Made by a program: the position numbers and the translations under genes
Part shown: piece after piece, positions 44,721-53,739 of the stretch
Layout: every line of letters starts with the position of its first letter
Position numbering within the stretch: position 1 is the first letter of the stretch
Assembly (NCBI RefSeq): GCF_025989125.1
Contig: NZ_JAPDNR010000001.1
Coordinates: forward strand, 558,001 to 622,000
Reading direction: 5' to 3'
Origin: Chitinophaga nivalis
GTDB taxonomy: Bacteria > Bacteroidota > Bacteroidia > Chitinophagales > Chitinophagaceae
DNA: 64,000 nucleotides
Notes under the pieces: generated by a model
The model's database searches: none
What the model was told of the DNA's origin: nothing
The model's input: only the letters and a program-made list of their open reading frames with translations

Positions 44721-46136
44721 GTGAGGAAAAAAAATGTTGTTTTAGAAAAAGTGCCTGTTACTGCCTATGCGGCGGAAGGCAAAGCCCTGGCCCGGCAAGA
44801 CGGCAAAGTTATTTTTATTGAAGGCGGTGTAGTACCCGGCGATGTGGTAGACGTACGCCTCCATAAAAACAAAAAAGACTGGGCAGAAGGAAAAGTCGTA
44901 AACTTCCACGTCTACTCTGATAAAAGGGTGGCCCCTTTTTGCCACCACTTTGGCACCTGCGGCGGCTGTAAATGGCAGATGATGCCCTATAGCCTGCAGC
45001 TGGAATACAAACAACAACAGGTAGCAGATCACCTGCAACGTATCGGGAAACTGGTATTACCTGCCATGGATAACATCCTGGGATCCGCACATACGGAACA
45101 TTACCGCAATAAACTGGAGTTTACTTTCAGCAATAAAGCTTACCTGACCAACGAAGAAATCAGGGAAAACAATGGAGAGATACCGGTAAAACCCGCACTG
45201 GGCTTTCACGTACCCAAACTGTTTGATAAAGTACTGGATATTAATACCTGTTACCTCATGCAGGAACCGGTAAACCTGATCCGCAATACGATCCGGGATT
45301 ATGCCATTGCTCATGACCTGACTTTCTACGATATCCGTCAACAGGAAGGCTGGCTGCGCAACCTGGTGGTACGCCTTTGCACAACCGGGGAAATTATGGT
45401 CAACCTGGTTATACACCACGAAGACAAAGCCAACAGAATTGCCCTGCTGGACCATCTGTTGCAAACAGTACCCGCTATTACTACCATCGTGTATACGATC
45501 AACCCCAAAAAGAACGATTCCATTTTCGATCTGGAACCAGTAACCTATTTTGGAAAAGGGTATGCAGAAGAGAAACTGGAAGATTTTGTATTTAAAATAG
45601 GCCCGAAATCCTTTTTCCAGACCAACACTTATCAGGGAGAAGTGTTATACAAGGTAACCCGGGATTTTGCGGGGCTCACCGGTTCGGAAATTGTATATGA
45701 TTTATATTGTGGTACCGGCAGTATCGGCATTTTTGTATCCCGCAATGCACGCAAAGTAGTGGGTATAGAGCTGATTAAAGAGGCCATTGACGATGCAAAG
45801 GAAAACGCAGCCCGTAACAATGTTACCAATGCCGAATTTTTTGCAGGGGATGTAGTCGATATTTGTGATGATGCCTTTTTCGCGCATCACGGACAACCGG
45901 ATGTGATCATTACTGATCCACCACGGGCTGGCATGCACGAAAAACTGGTGAACAAACTGCTGGAAATTGCCGCCCCAAAAATTGTATATGTAAGCTGTAA
46001 CCCGGCAACACAGGCCAGAGACCTGGCATTGCTGGATGCACTTTATACCGTGGAAAAAGTACAACCGGTGGACATGTTTCCGCACACACATCATATAGAA
46101 AATGTGGTGCTGCTGAAAAAACGAGCTAATAATTAA
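44721..46136 (+). CDS. rlmD: 23S rRNA (uracil-5-)-methyltransferase RlmD
   Basis: A 471-residue AdoMet enzyme that methylates a conserved uridine of 23S rRNA (U1939 in E. coli). It has an N-terminal TRAM domain (GKVIFIEGGVVPGDVVDVRL), an Fe-S cluster cysteine set (CHHFGTCGGCKWQ and a later Cys), the AdoMet motif YDLYCGTGSIGIFV, the DPPRAGMH catalytic loop and the nucleophile Cys in VYVSCNPATQARDL. The GTG at 44721 fits the promoter position and the family length; the open frame continues 114 bases upstream with in-frame ATGs but that part overlaps the promoter. The rhomboid gene follows after 7 bp. Confidence 0.92.
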   Translation: MRKKNVVLEKVPVTAYAAEGKALARQDGKVIFIEGGVVPGDVVDVRLHKNKKDWAEGKVVNFHVYSDKRVAPFCHHFGTCGGCKWQMMPYSLQLEYKQQQVADHLQRIGKLVLPAMDNILGSAHTEHYRNKLEFTFSNKAYLTNEEIRENNGEIPVKPALGFHVPKLFDKVLDINTCYLMQEPVNLIRNTIRDYAIAHDLTFYDIRQQEGWLRNLVVRLCTTGEIMVNLVIHHEDKANRIALLDHLLQTVPAITTIVYTINPKKNDSIFDLEPVTYFGKGYAEEKLEDFVFKIGPKSFFQTNTYQGEVLYKVTRDFAGLTGSEIVYDLYCGTGSIGIFVSRNARKVVGIELIKEAIDDAKENAARNNVTNAEFFAGDVVDICDDAFFAHHGQPDVIITDPPRAGMHEKLVNKLLEIAAPKIVYVSCNPATQARDLALLDALYTVEKVQPVDMFPHTHHIENVVLLKKRANN

Positions 46137-46143
46137 GCAAACA

Positions 46144-46980
46144 ATGAGCAACTACAGGCCCGGAGGATTCCATTTTTCATTACCCCTGGTGATCAAGAAT
46201 CTTATGATCATTAACGGATTGGTGTGGCTGATACAAATGACGCTGCTACACCGGTACGGCTATGATATGAATGATCATTTTGCCCTCCATTATTGGGGTT
46301 CCAGTGCTTTCAGGCCTTATCAGTTTATTACGCATTTCTTCATGCACTCTACCAGTAATCCCTGGCACCTGATCATGAACATGCTGATTCTTTGGATATC
46401 CGGCGCAACACTGGAAAATCATTGGGGACCCAAACGGTTCCTGGTCTTTTACCTTATCTGCGGACTGGGTGCAGCCTTGTGTTACATGGGGGTGCTTACC
46501 TACGAAAATATCACGCTAACGAAATATGCCAATGCGTTTCTGCATGATCCTACCTACAGTAACTTTGTTGCATTGGACAACAAGTTTTCCCTGTCGGACG
46601 GCTCTACAAGCCTCAGTGGACTAAAGGACGTATTATCGCATGATCCTAATAATGATGCGGCGATCGGCATTGCCAAAGTATATGTGCAACAGTATGTGCA
46701 TCAATACAGCAACACCGTAGTGGTGGGCGCATCAGGAGCTATTTACGGCATCCTGTTTGCCTTTGGGTACCTGTTTCCGAATAATATTGTTTTCTATTCC
46801 TTTTTCTTTCCTGTTAAGGCCAAATTCTTCGCGGGCTTCATGATTATCTCTGAAATATGGGCGGGTATTCAAAACGCGCCGGATGATAATGTAGCTCACT
46901 TCGCCCATCTGGGCGGCGTACTGTTTGCCTACCTGCTGATCAAAGCATGGAACAGGACACATCGAAAGGATTTTTCTTAA
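46144..46980 (+). CDS. Rhomboid intramembrane serine protease
   Basis: A 278-residue six- or seven-helix membrane protease. The catalytic Ser197 is in the GASG motif (VVVGASGAIYG) and the catalytic His255 in HFAHLGG, the classical Ser-His dyad; H-x-x-x-N in HLIMNML is also present. Between helices 2 and 4 there is a large extra loop (about 125-185). Substrates of bacterial rhomboids are mostly unknown. It follows rlmD by 7 bp and is followed by a second rhomboid-like gene which has lost the dyad. Active by all visible criteria. Confidence 0.94.
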   Translation: MSNYRPGGFHFSLPLVIKNLMIINGLVWLIQMTLLHRYGYDMNDHFALHYWGSSAFRPYQFITHFFMHSTSNPWHLIMNMLILWISGATLENHWGPKRFLVFYLICGLGAALCYMGVLTYENITLTKYANAFLHDPTYSNFVALDNKFSLSDGSTSLSGLKDVLSHDPNNDAAIGIAKVYVQQYVHQYSNTVVVGASGAIYGILFAFGYLFPNNIVFYSFFFPVKAKFFAGFMIISEIWAGIQNAPDDNVAHFAHLGGVLFAYLLIKAWNRTHRKDFS

Positions 46981-46998
46981 CACGACTGTTATAAGCCG

Positions 46999-47006
46999 TA
47001 ATTTTG
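46999..47006 (+). promoter_or_regulatory. -7 box before the second rhomboid-like gene
   Basis: TAATTTTG, an exact TAnnTTTG match, 19 bases upstream of the ATG at 47026. The second gene can thus be transcribed on its own. Confidence 0.5.
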
Positions 47007-47025
47007 TATTGAAAATATTTGTACC

Positions 47026-47952
47026 ATGCATGCGTTGGAAAAAGAGAAACTACCTCGCCTCTCTTTAGGAGAAGGAAGAAATATGGTGACACAATTACTG
47101 GTGGTGAACCTGACGGTTTTTATTTTCCTGTTTTTCACCCTTGTTATTTACAAGATGGAACAAGTAGGAGAACCGCGTTTTTACCAGGATATTATGACCT
47201 GGCTCCGGCTCCCCGGCAGTTTATCATTGTTCCTGTCGCGCCCCTGGACTCTTGTCACCTCCCTGTTTACCCACATGGGCGTATGGCTGGTATTTTCCAA
47301 TATGGTCTGGCTGTGGTGCTTTGGTACATTCATGCAGCACCTGGCTGGTTATCAGCGTATTTTACCTTTGTATCTTTTTGGTGGCATCTGCGGTAACCTC
47401 TTTTATCTGGCTGCCATGCAGCTGATTCCCGGCTTTCATGCCCAGGCTGCCAATGCCCATACCATGGGCGCTGCCGGTAGTATTATGGCATTAGCCATTG
47501 GCGTTACCACGGTAGCACCCCGTTTCCGCATTTTCCCCCTGATGGCTGGAGGTATTGCCCTTTGGGTAATTACCCTGGTATTTACCGGGTTGGCAATAGG
47601 TACCTTACTGTCTTCTTCTAATGGCATTACCCAGCTGCCGATACTGGCAGGTGGCGCATTAGCCGGATGGATATATATGCAGCAATGGAAAAAAGGCAAC
47701 GACTGGGGCGCCGGATTCAACAGAATCGTCTTTAAATTAACCCACGTATTTCACCCGGCTGCGCAGCGGGTCGATCCGGAGGATATTAAAAAAAACCTTC
47801 AGTCTGACTCTCCCCTCCCGCCTTATAAACGAATCGGCAAAGTGCCGGAGCAACGGCTGAATGAAATACTTGATAAAATAAGTGAAAACGGGATTACCTC
47901 GCTGACAGACGATGAAAGGGATACCCTGTTGCGGGCAAGTAAACCTGAATAA
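47026..47952 (+). CDS. Rhomboid-like protein lacking the catalytic dyad (pseudo-rhomboid)
   Basis: A 308-residue polytopic membrane protein with rhomboid layout: LFTHMGVWLVFSNMVWLWCFG matches the helix-2 region, GGICGNLFYLAAM helix 3, and TMGAAGSIMALA the active-site helix. The catalytic GASG Ser is replaced: the sequence is G-A-A-G-S with Ala150 at the Ser position. The later His-x-Gly-Gly is L-A-G-G (Leu207), so the His is missing too. The C-terminal part (about 235-308) is a soluble tail rich in charged residues, with SDSPLPPYKRIGKVPEQRLNEI and a helical tail typical of Bacteroidota rhomboids. It is probably an inactive partner, chaperone or adaptor. Confidence 0.88.
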   Translation: MHALEKEKLPRLSLGEGRNMVTQLLVVNLTVFIFLFFTLVIYKMEQVGEPRFYQDIMTWLRLPGSLSLFLSRPWTLVTSLFTHMGVWLVFSNMVWLWCFGTFMQHLAGYQRILPLYLFGGICGNLFYLAAMQLIPGFHAQAANAHTMGAAGSIMALAIGVTTVAPRFRIFPLMAGGIALWVITLVFTGLAIGTLLSSSNGITQLPILAGGALAGWIYMQQWKKGNDWGAGFNRIVFKLTHVFHPAAQRVDPEDIKKNLQSDSPLPPYKRIGKVPEQRLNEILDKISENGITSLTDDERDTLLRASKPE

Positions 47953-47974
47953 CAACCGATACAGTATATTATGC

Positions 47975-48028
47975 CGAATGGCAGGTATGGTCGTGCATTA
48001 AAAAAAATCACACCAAACCTGCCATTCG
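47975..48028. repeat. Inverted repeat between the second rhomboid and the first EEP gene
   Basis: CGAATGGCAGGTATGG (47975-47990) pairs with CCAAACCTGCCATTCG (48013-48028) with one mismatch; loop 22 bases. It may be a terminator or an RNA stem in the next leader; no clear T tract. Confidence 0.45.
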
Positions 48029-48070
48029 CTATTTGTAATTCGTATTTTGCCGGCTTCAAAATCACACCCC

Positions 48071-49168
48071 ATGTCCACGCCCCTTCGTCGATTGTTGGTA
48101 TGGAGTAACGGCCTGTTGGTTATATCATTGTTACTCAGTGCTTATCTGCCCTATTTCAATCCTGGTAAATACTGGATTACCGGCTTCGCCGGGATGATTT
48201 TCCCGGTTTTGTTTCCCGTTTGTTGCCTGTTTATTCCTGTATTATTATTGCTCCGGCAAAAAAGATATGCCCTGATTACAGCAGCTGGCGTACTGCTATG
48301 CCTACACGTAGCGCTGCATACCTGGGGTATTCACCTTTCGCCGAAGGATGATATTATCAAACCAGCCAACAGTGACCAGTTTACGCTGCTAACCTACAAC
48401 ACCAGCAGTATGGGACTGGTACAGTACCAAACAGATACGGCCAGGCGTAACGCTGTGTATAACCTGGTAAAATCTGCCGCTGCAGATATTGTATGTATGC
48501 AGGAATTCTACACCAACGATAAACCAGACCTGACGCATAACCTGGACAGTATCCGCCTGGCAGGCCCCTACCCTTACCATTATTTCACGTGCGACCGGAT
48601 TCACTGGGAAAGCTGGTATTATGGTATCATCCTGTTTTCCCGTTTTCCTATTCTATCCGCCAAAGCGATCCCCTGTAGCAAAAAAAAGCACGCCGGCAGC
48701 GGCGACAGTTTCCTGCAGGCAGATGTATTGGTGAATACGGATACCGTCCGCATTTTCAGCGTGCAACTGACTTCGTATATGTTCAAGGGTGAGGACTACA
48801 GCAATATGCAGAGCGGTGGCAGCAGAAGCCTGCTTTCCAAAATGCGGCATACCTTCCACGAAAGGTCGGCACAGGCCAGGCACCTGGCATCTCTGGTAGC
48901 AGCCAGTCCATATCCGGTGATTGTTTGCGGCGATTTTAATGACACACCGGTATCCTATACCTACCGGACAATCCGGCCCGGGTTACAGGACGCATTTCTG
49001 GAAACCGGCCGGGGCTGGGGCCGTACCCTTTCTTTCCTGTCGCCTTCCTTACGGATTGATTACCTCTTACCCCAGGATCGGTTTAACATCCACGGCAGCA
49101 AGGTTTTTCACATTCCGTTTTCAGAGCATTTCCCCTTTATGGCCCGTCTGTCATTGAAAAAACATTAA
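48071..49168 (+). CDS. Membrane-anchored endonuclease/exonuclease/phosphatase-family protein 1
   Basis: A 365-residue protein with about three hydrophobic helices at the N-terminus (roughly 10-90) followed by an EEP fold (DNase I/exonuclease III-like). Metal and catalytic motifs: QEFYT with Glu145, VIVCGDFNDTP, and the final SEHFPFMARL with His. The catalytic domain should face outside the cytoplasm. Family members include nucleases, sphingomyelinases and sugar or lipid phosphatases, so the substrate is open. The next gene is a paralogue. The frame is open from 48047, but ATG at 48071 starts the hydrophobic part. Confidence 0.8.
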   Translation: MSTPLRRLLVWSNGLLVISLLLSAYLPYFNPGKYWITGFAGMIFPVLFPVCCLFIPVLLLLRQKRYALITAAGVLLCLHVALHTWGIHLSPKDDIIKPANSDQFTLLTYNTSSMGLVQYQTDTARRNAVYNLVKSAAADIVCMQEFYTNDKPDLTHNLDSIRLAGPYPYHYFTCDRIHWESWYYGIILFSRFPILSAKAIPCSKKKHAGSGDSFLQADVLVNTDTVRIFSVQLTSYMFKGEDYSNMQSGGSRSLLSKMRHTFHERSAQARHLASLVAASPYPVIVCGDFNDTPVSYTYRTIRPGLQDAFLETGRGWGRTLSFLSPSLRIDYLLPQDRFNIHGSKVFHIPFSEHFPFMARLSLKKH

Positions 49169-49197
49169 CTTTATTCATTCAACAAAGTGCGAACCCG

Positions 49198-50343
49198 GTG
49201 CGATTTTTAAGACTATTTACGAAGGGATTTTTTGTGACCATCAACTTCGCCGTGGTGTTACTTTTCCTGGCAGCCTGCCTGGCGCCTTATATTTCGCCGG
49301 CATGGTTCTGGCCAATCAGTTTTATCACGCTGGCTTTCCCGTTTTTACTGGGATTACTGGTGATATTTCTGATTGGCTGGCTGTTCTTTAATTACCGGTA
49401 TGCTTTTCTGTCGCTGATTGCCATATTCCTGGGCTGGAAATCGATCAGCGCATTTGTGGCGCTGAATATCACTGGTGGCAACAAAGTACCGCCGGCAGCA
49501 CAACCCGGACTAACGGTGATGAGCTATAATGTAAGCCAGTTTGGGCTTTACCGGGAACGAGACAGTAAATACAACCGGCTGGCCATGTTTGCTTTGATCA
49601 AAAAACAGGAGTTGGATATTGCCTGCTTCCAGGATTTTTATACTTCTGAGAAAAAAAATGATTTCAATAACCGGGAAGATATTTCCCGGGAGATGAAACT
49701 GCCTTATCGCTTTTTTTCCAGCGATTTTAACCGGAACGGGATGCAGCATTGGGGTTCTATCATCTACTCCCGTTATCCGATCATTGCTGCAGATAAAGTA
49801 AAAATGAGCGTAGGTCCCCGGAGTGAAAGCCTGATTTATGCCGATATTGTAAAAGGAACGGATACCATCCGTATTGTAAATATGCACCTGGAGTCTTACC
49901 GCTTCAACGCCAAAGACTACAATGCCATACAAAAAATCAAAAACCAGGAAGATACCGGGCTGGTAGCCACCAAAAGTATTGTGCAGAAAATGCGGGAAGC
50001 GTATATCCGCCGCAGCCAACAAGCCGATATTGTAGGTGGATTTATCAAACAAAGCCCTTATCCGGTGATCGTTTGCGGAGATTTTAACGACACCCCCGCT
50101 TCCTATACCTACTTTACCATCAAAGGCGATCTGCAGGATGCCTTTTTGCAAAAAGGATTGGGGATTGGCCGTACCTTTAACGGCCTGGCGCCTACACTGC
50201 GGATTGACTATGTTTTTGCCAGTGCTGACTTTAAAATCAACAGTTTCCGGAAAATTATCTCCGACCTGTCAGATCATTATCCTGTAATTGCCAACCTTAG
50301 CCTGATAGGCAGCGGACAGGCAACAGTAGAAGTAAATAAATAA
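49198..50343 (+). CDS. Membrane-anchored endonuclease/exonuclease/phosphatase-family protein 2
   Basis: A 381-residue paralogue of the preceding protein, with GTG start at 49198. N-terminal hydrophobic helices (about 12-90) then an EEP fold: VMSYNVSQFGL, VIVCGDFNDTPASY, and SDHYPVIANL with the catalytic His. The position of the metal-binding Glu is Asp (CFQDFYT, Asp146), where paralogue 1 has Glu145, so its activity may differ. Spacing of 29 bp from paralogue 1 suggests joint transcription. The two likely arose by tandem duplication. Its substrate is unknown. Confidence 0.8.
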   Translation: MRFLRLFTKGFFVTINFAVVLLFLAACLAPYISPAWFWPISFITLAFPFLLGLLVIFLIGWLFFNYRYAFLSLIAIFLGWKSISAFVALNITGGNKVPPAAQPGLTVMSYNVSQFGLYRERDSKYNRLAMFALIKKQELDIACFQDFYTSEKKNDFNNREDISREMKLPYRFFSSDFNRNGMQHWGSIIYSRYPIIAADKVKMSVGPRSESLIYADIVKGTDTIRIVNMHLESYRFNAKDYNAIQKIKNQEDTGLVATKSIVQKMREAYIRRSQQADIVGGFIKQSPYPVIVCGDFNDTPASYTYFTIKGDLQDAFLQKGLGIGRTFNGLAPTLRIDYVFASADFKINSFRKIISDLSDHYPVIANLSLIGSGQATVEVNK

Positions 50344-50402
50344 CTGTAATCATTATGAAAATGTATAATTTATTGAGGACTGACCGATGTTGTTGCGGCA
50401 CA

Positions 50403-50435
50403 TTTGACTTCCCACTAAAACAATTTTTATCTTTG
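50403..50435 (+). promoter_or_regulatory. Promoter of cysS
   Basis: TTTG at 50403-50406, a 21-bp spacer, then TATCTTTG at 50428-50435 followed by CC. Both parts match the Bacteroidota consensus. 63 bases to the ATG. Confidence 0.72.
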
Positions 50436-50498
50436 CCATCCACCAATAAAAATAAGATGTCTGAACGCCCGGCCGGATGACATCTGTAAAAACAGCAT

Positions 50499-51995
50499 AT
50501 GTCAGAACTCAGGATATACAATTCATTACACCGTCAGAAAGAAGTATTTACCCCGCTGCATCCCGGCCACGTAGGCATGTATGTATGCGGACCCACAGTA
50601 TCAGGGGAATCCCACCTCGGCCACGCCCGCCCCTATATCACCTTTGATGTGGTATTCCGTTACTTAAAATACCTTGGCTATAAAGTACGTTACGTACGCA
50701 ACATCACCGACGCCGGCCACTTTGAAGAAGAAGGACGTGCGGCGGAAGATAAAATCTCCAAATTCGCCATCCTCGAAAAGCTGGAACCCATGGAGCTGGT
50801 GCAGAAATACACCAACCTCTATCACTGGGCCATGTTACAATTCGGATGTCTCGAACCAAGCATAGAACCTACCGCCACTGGCCATATCATTGAGCAGATT
50901 GAGATGATCAAAAAGATCATAGAGAAAGGTTATGCCTACGAAGTAGACGGCAGTGTATATTTTGATGTAAAAAAATATGCCGCCAACTACGAATATGGCA
51001 TCCTGAGTGGCCGTGTACTGGAAGATATGCTGGAAACCACCCGTGAACTGGAAGGCCAGGACGACAAACATAACAAAGCCGATTTTGCCCTGTGGAAAAA
51101 GGCACCACCAGAGCATATCATGCGCTGGCCAAGCCCCTGGGGCGAAGGTTTCCCCGGATGGCACATTGAATGTTCTGCCATGAGCGCCAAATACCTGGGT
51201 ACCCAGTTCGATATCCATGGCGGCGGAATGGACCTGCAGTTTCCACACCATGAGTGCGAAATCGCCCAAAGTGAAATTGCCCACGGCGATATGATGGCCC
51301 GTTACTGGATGCATAATAACATGATTACCATCAATGGTCGTAAAATGGGTAAAGCCTATGGCAATACCATTAAGCTGACGGAAATGTTTACCGGTGAGAA
51401 TAACCAGCTGGACAAACCGTATAGCCCGATGACCATCCGTTTCTTTGTATTGCAAACGCATTACCGGGGTACACTGGACTTCTCCAATGAGGCGCTTCAG
51501 GCGGCGGAAAAAGGCCTGCAACGGCTGTGGGCAGCCTTCGATACCCTGCAGAAACTGACCTATAGCACCAATGGTCAGCCAGTGAATGAAGAGTTGGATA
51601 AGCAGGTACGCAACTGGTGCCTGGAATGCCCGGAATACATGAACGACGACATCAATACCGCCAAGGTATTGGCAAACCTGTTTGAACTGACACCGGTTAT
51701 CAACTCCCTGAAAAGCGGGCAGATAAAAATGCACGAAATCAGTGAAGATACTTTCCAGTTATTACAACAAACCTGGAAAACCTATCTGATTGATATCCTG
51801 GGCTTACAACAGGAAGCCATTGCAGGAGAAGACAACAAACTGGATGGCGTGCTGCAAATGTTGATTGAGATGCGTAAGGAAGCCAAAAGCCGTAAAGACT
51901 ACGCCGCTTCCGATAAAATCAGGAACGAGCTGCTGGCAGTAGGTATTCAGTTGAAGGATGAAAAAGACGGCACCGTCTCCTACAGTGTTTTATAA
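50499..51995 (+). CDS. cysS: Cysteinyl-tRNA synthetase
   Basis: A 498-residue class I synthetase. Cys30 in YVCGPT and the Cys/His set in IECSAMS and HHECEIAQ form the zinc site that recognises the substrate thiol; HLGH (39-42) is the HIGH motif and KMGK (282-285) the KMSKS motif in which Ser is replaced by Gly. The C-terminal helical domain ends with KEAKSRKDYAASDKIRNEL, as expected. It is translated from a consensus promoter and is followed 19 bp later by the M28 lipoprotein gene. Confidence 0.98.
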   Translation: MSELRIYNSLHRQKEVFTPLHPGHVGMYVCGPTVSGESHLGHARPYITFDVVFRYLKYLGYKVRYVRNITDAGHFEEEGRAAEDKISKFAILEKLEPMELVQKYTNLYHWAMLQFGCLEPSIEPTATGHIIEQIEMIKKIIEKGYAYEVDGSVYFDVKKYAANYEYGILSGRVLEDMLETTRELEGQDDKHNKADFALWKKAPPEHIMRWPSPWGEGFPGWHIECSAMSAKYLGTQFDIHGGGMDLQFPHHECEIAQSEIAHGDMMARYWMHNNMITINGRKMGKAYGNTIKLTEMFTGENNQLDKPYSPMTIRFFVLQTHYRGTLDFSNEALQAAEKGLQRLWAAFDTLQKLTYSTNGQPVNEELDKQVRNWCLECPEYMNDDINTAKVLANLFELTPVINSLKSGQIKMHEISEDTFQLLQQTWKTYLIDILGLQQEAIAGEDNKLDGVLQMLIEMRKEAKSRKDYAASDKIRNELLAVGIQLKDEKDGTVSYSVL

Positions 51996-52014
51996 GCAAA
52001 ATATCAGGAAAATA

Positions 52015-53007
52015 ATGCGTAAAGAGCTGATTGTTGCAACAGCGCTGGCCCTCGTGGCCGGCGCCTGTCAACAGAATACAACACCGGCAGACAATATTGC
52101 CGACAGCACCGGCGACAGCAAAGTAGTGAAACTGGATATTCCGGTACCTGGCTTTCATGCTGATTCCGCCTACGCCTATACGGAAAAACAGGTGGCTTTC
52201 GGTCCCCGGATTCCTAATACACCCGCACAGGCGAAATGTGCCGACTGGCTGATCGGCAATCTGCGGAAATGGGCCGATACGGTTTATGTGCAACGCACCA
52301 CGGTTACCGGCCCTAAAAATGAGCAACTCCCCTGTATTAACATCATTGCCAGCTTCAACCCTGCAGCCAAACAGCGGATACTGCTGCTGGCACACTGGGA
52401 TACCCGTCCCTGGGCGGATGAAGATGCCTTCGATAAAACGAAAAAGCCGGATGGCGCCGACGATGGTGCCAGCGGAGCAGGCGTATTACTGGAAGCAGCC
52501 CGGCAGTTTCATTTAAAGAAACCGGATGCCGGTGTGGATATCCTGCTGGTGGATGTAGAAGATTATGGCGTATCGGAGAAAGAAAATAGTTTTTGCCTGG
52601 GTACCCAGTATTGGGCTAAAAACCCGCATGTGAAGGGGTATAAAGCCAACTACGGTATCCTCCTGGATATGGTAGGTGGCCGGGGCTCGCAGTTCTATAT
52701 GGAAGGCGCTTCCCAGCAATATGCACCGGCACAGATGAAGATGTTCTGGGACGTAGCCAACAAACTCGGTTATTCTGATTTTTTCCGCTACGAAGACAGG
52801 GGCTCCTTTATCACGGATGATCATATCTATGTAAACACGCTCGCGAATATTCCCACTTTCGATATCATTGCCTGGCAGGCCAGCGGCAACTTCCCGTCTC
52901 ACTGGCATACCCAGAATGATAACATGCAGGTGATTGATCAGAAAACACTGAAAGCAGTAGGTCAAACCATACTGCAGGTGATATATGCCCAACCATTCAG
53001 TTATTGA
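52015..53007 (+). CDS. M28-type lipoprotein, glutaminyl-peptide cyclotransferase-like
   Basis: A 330-residue protein with a lipoprotein signal (lipid-modified Cys18 in VAGACQQ). The core has the M28-fold metal motifs: LLAHWDTRPWADEDA, a DDGASGAGVLLEAAR segment, DVEDYG, and the C-terminal NFPSHWHTQNDN. The pattern and the RPWADED stretch are closest to the type II glutaminyl cyclases of Bacteroidota such as Porphyromonas, which turn N-terminal Gln of periplasmic proteins into pyroglutamate; a general aminopeptidase is the alternative. Start ATG at 52015 gives the signal peptide. It lies 19 bp after cysS and 54 bp before alkA, all on the plus strand. Confidence 0.85.
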   Translation: MRKELIVATALALVAGACQQNTTPADNIADSTGDSKVVKLDIPVPGFHADSAYAYTEKQVAFGPRIPNTPAQAKCADWLIGNLRKWADTVYVQRTTVTGPKNEQLPCINIIASFNPAAKQRILLLAHWDTRPWADEDAFDKTKKPDGADDGASGAGVLLEAARQFHLKKPDAGVDILLVDVEDYGVSEKENSFCLGTQYWAKNPHVKGYKANYGILLDMVGGRGSQFYMEGASQQYAPAQMKMFWDVANKLGYSDFFRYEDRGSFITDDHIYVNTLANIPTFDIIAWQASGNFPSHWHTQNDNMQVIDQKTLKAVGQTILQVIYAQPFSY

Positions 53008-53061
53008 TGGGAACCGGTAACCGGCGTGCAGGACAGGATGTATTAACACAAACAACAGTTT

Positions 53062-53703
53062 ATGCCAAAATCTTCCGGCACTCCGGTTGCTACCCAGGAT
53101 GCCTATCTCAGTCATCTCTCCAGAGATAAAAAGCTGCAACTGATTATTCAGGAGCCCTTAACGGCACTGACTATACGAAAAAATATCTGCCTCCGGCTGA
53201 TTTGCTCCATTATGAGCCAGCAGCTATCTACCAAAGTAGCGGATGTGATCTACAACCGTTTCCTGCAGCTGTATAACGGAAAGGAACCCACGCCTCAGCA
53301 GGTGCTCGACACCCCTGCCACCACCCTCCGGAGTATCGGTTTATCCAATGCCAAAGTGAGCTACGTACACAATGTAGCCGCATTCGTTATTGCAGAAAAG
53401 CTGACAGACAGTAAACTGAAAAAGATGGATGACGAAGCCGTTATAGCCTATCTCACCCAAATAAAAGGCGTAGGACGATGGACGGTGGAAATGCTGCTGA
53501 TGTTTTACCTGGGCCGGGAAGATGTGTTTGCGATCGATGACCTGGGCCTGCAACAGGCGATGATAAAAATCTACCGGCTCAAAACGGAAGACAAAAAAGC
53601 GTTCCGCGAACAGCTCCGGAAAATCTCTGCCAAATGGTCGCCCTACCGCACCCATGCCTGCCGGTATCTCTGGGCCTGGAAAGATATGACGCCCACCAAA
53701 TAA
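53062..53703 (+). CDS. DNA-3-methyladenine glycosylase, AlkA-like (HhH-GPD)
   Basis: A 213-residue helix-hairpin-helix DNA glycosylase. It has ICSIMSQQLSTKVA, the HhH motif TQIKGVGRWTVEMLLMF (132-148) and the catalytic Asp of the GPD loop in VFAIDDLGLQ (Asp159/160). It excises alkylated purines in base-excision repair. It lacks the N-terminal AlkA-specific domain of E. coli (about 280 residues there), so it belongs to the short AlkA/Mag group. The next genes are an AlkB-like dioxygenase and a SIR2-like protein. Confidence 0.93.
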   Translation: MPKSSGTPVATQDAYLSHLSRDKKLQLIIQEPLTALTIRKNICLRLICSIMSQQLSTKVADVIYNRFLQLYNGKEPTPQQVLDTPATTLRSIGLSNAKVSYVHNVAAFVIAEKLTDSKLKKMDDEAVIAYLTQIKGVGRWTVEMLLMFYLGREDVFAIDDLGLQQAMIKIYRLKTEDKKAFREQLRKISAKWSPYRTHACRYLWAWKDMTPTK

Positions 53704-53727
53704 CATATACATTGCGTACCATCTTCC

Positions 53728-53735
53728 TACATTTG
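53728..53735 (+). promoter_or_regulatory. -7 box at the start of the alkB-like gene
   Basis: TACATTTG, an exact TAnnTTTG match, ending four bases before the ATG at 53740. alkB and the SIR2-like gene could be a separate transcription unit from alkA. Confidence 0.6.
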
Positions 53736-53739
53736 TGAT

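Noticed and set aside
46999..47006. Promoter box before the second rhomboid as evidence that the pair is not an operon
   Set aside because: The box is exact but single boxes arise by chance in AT-rich gaps; the 45-bp gap still allows read-through, so I kept both possibilities.
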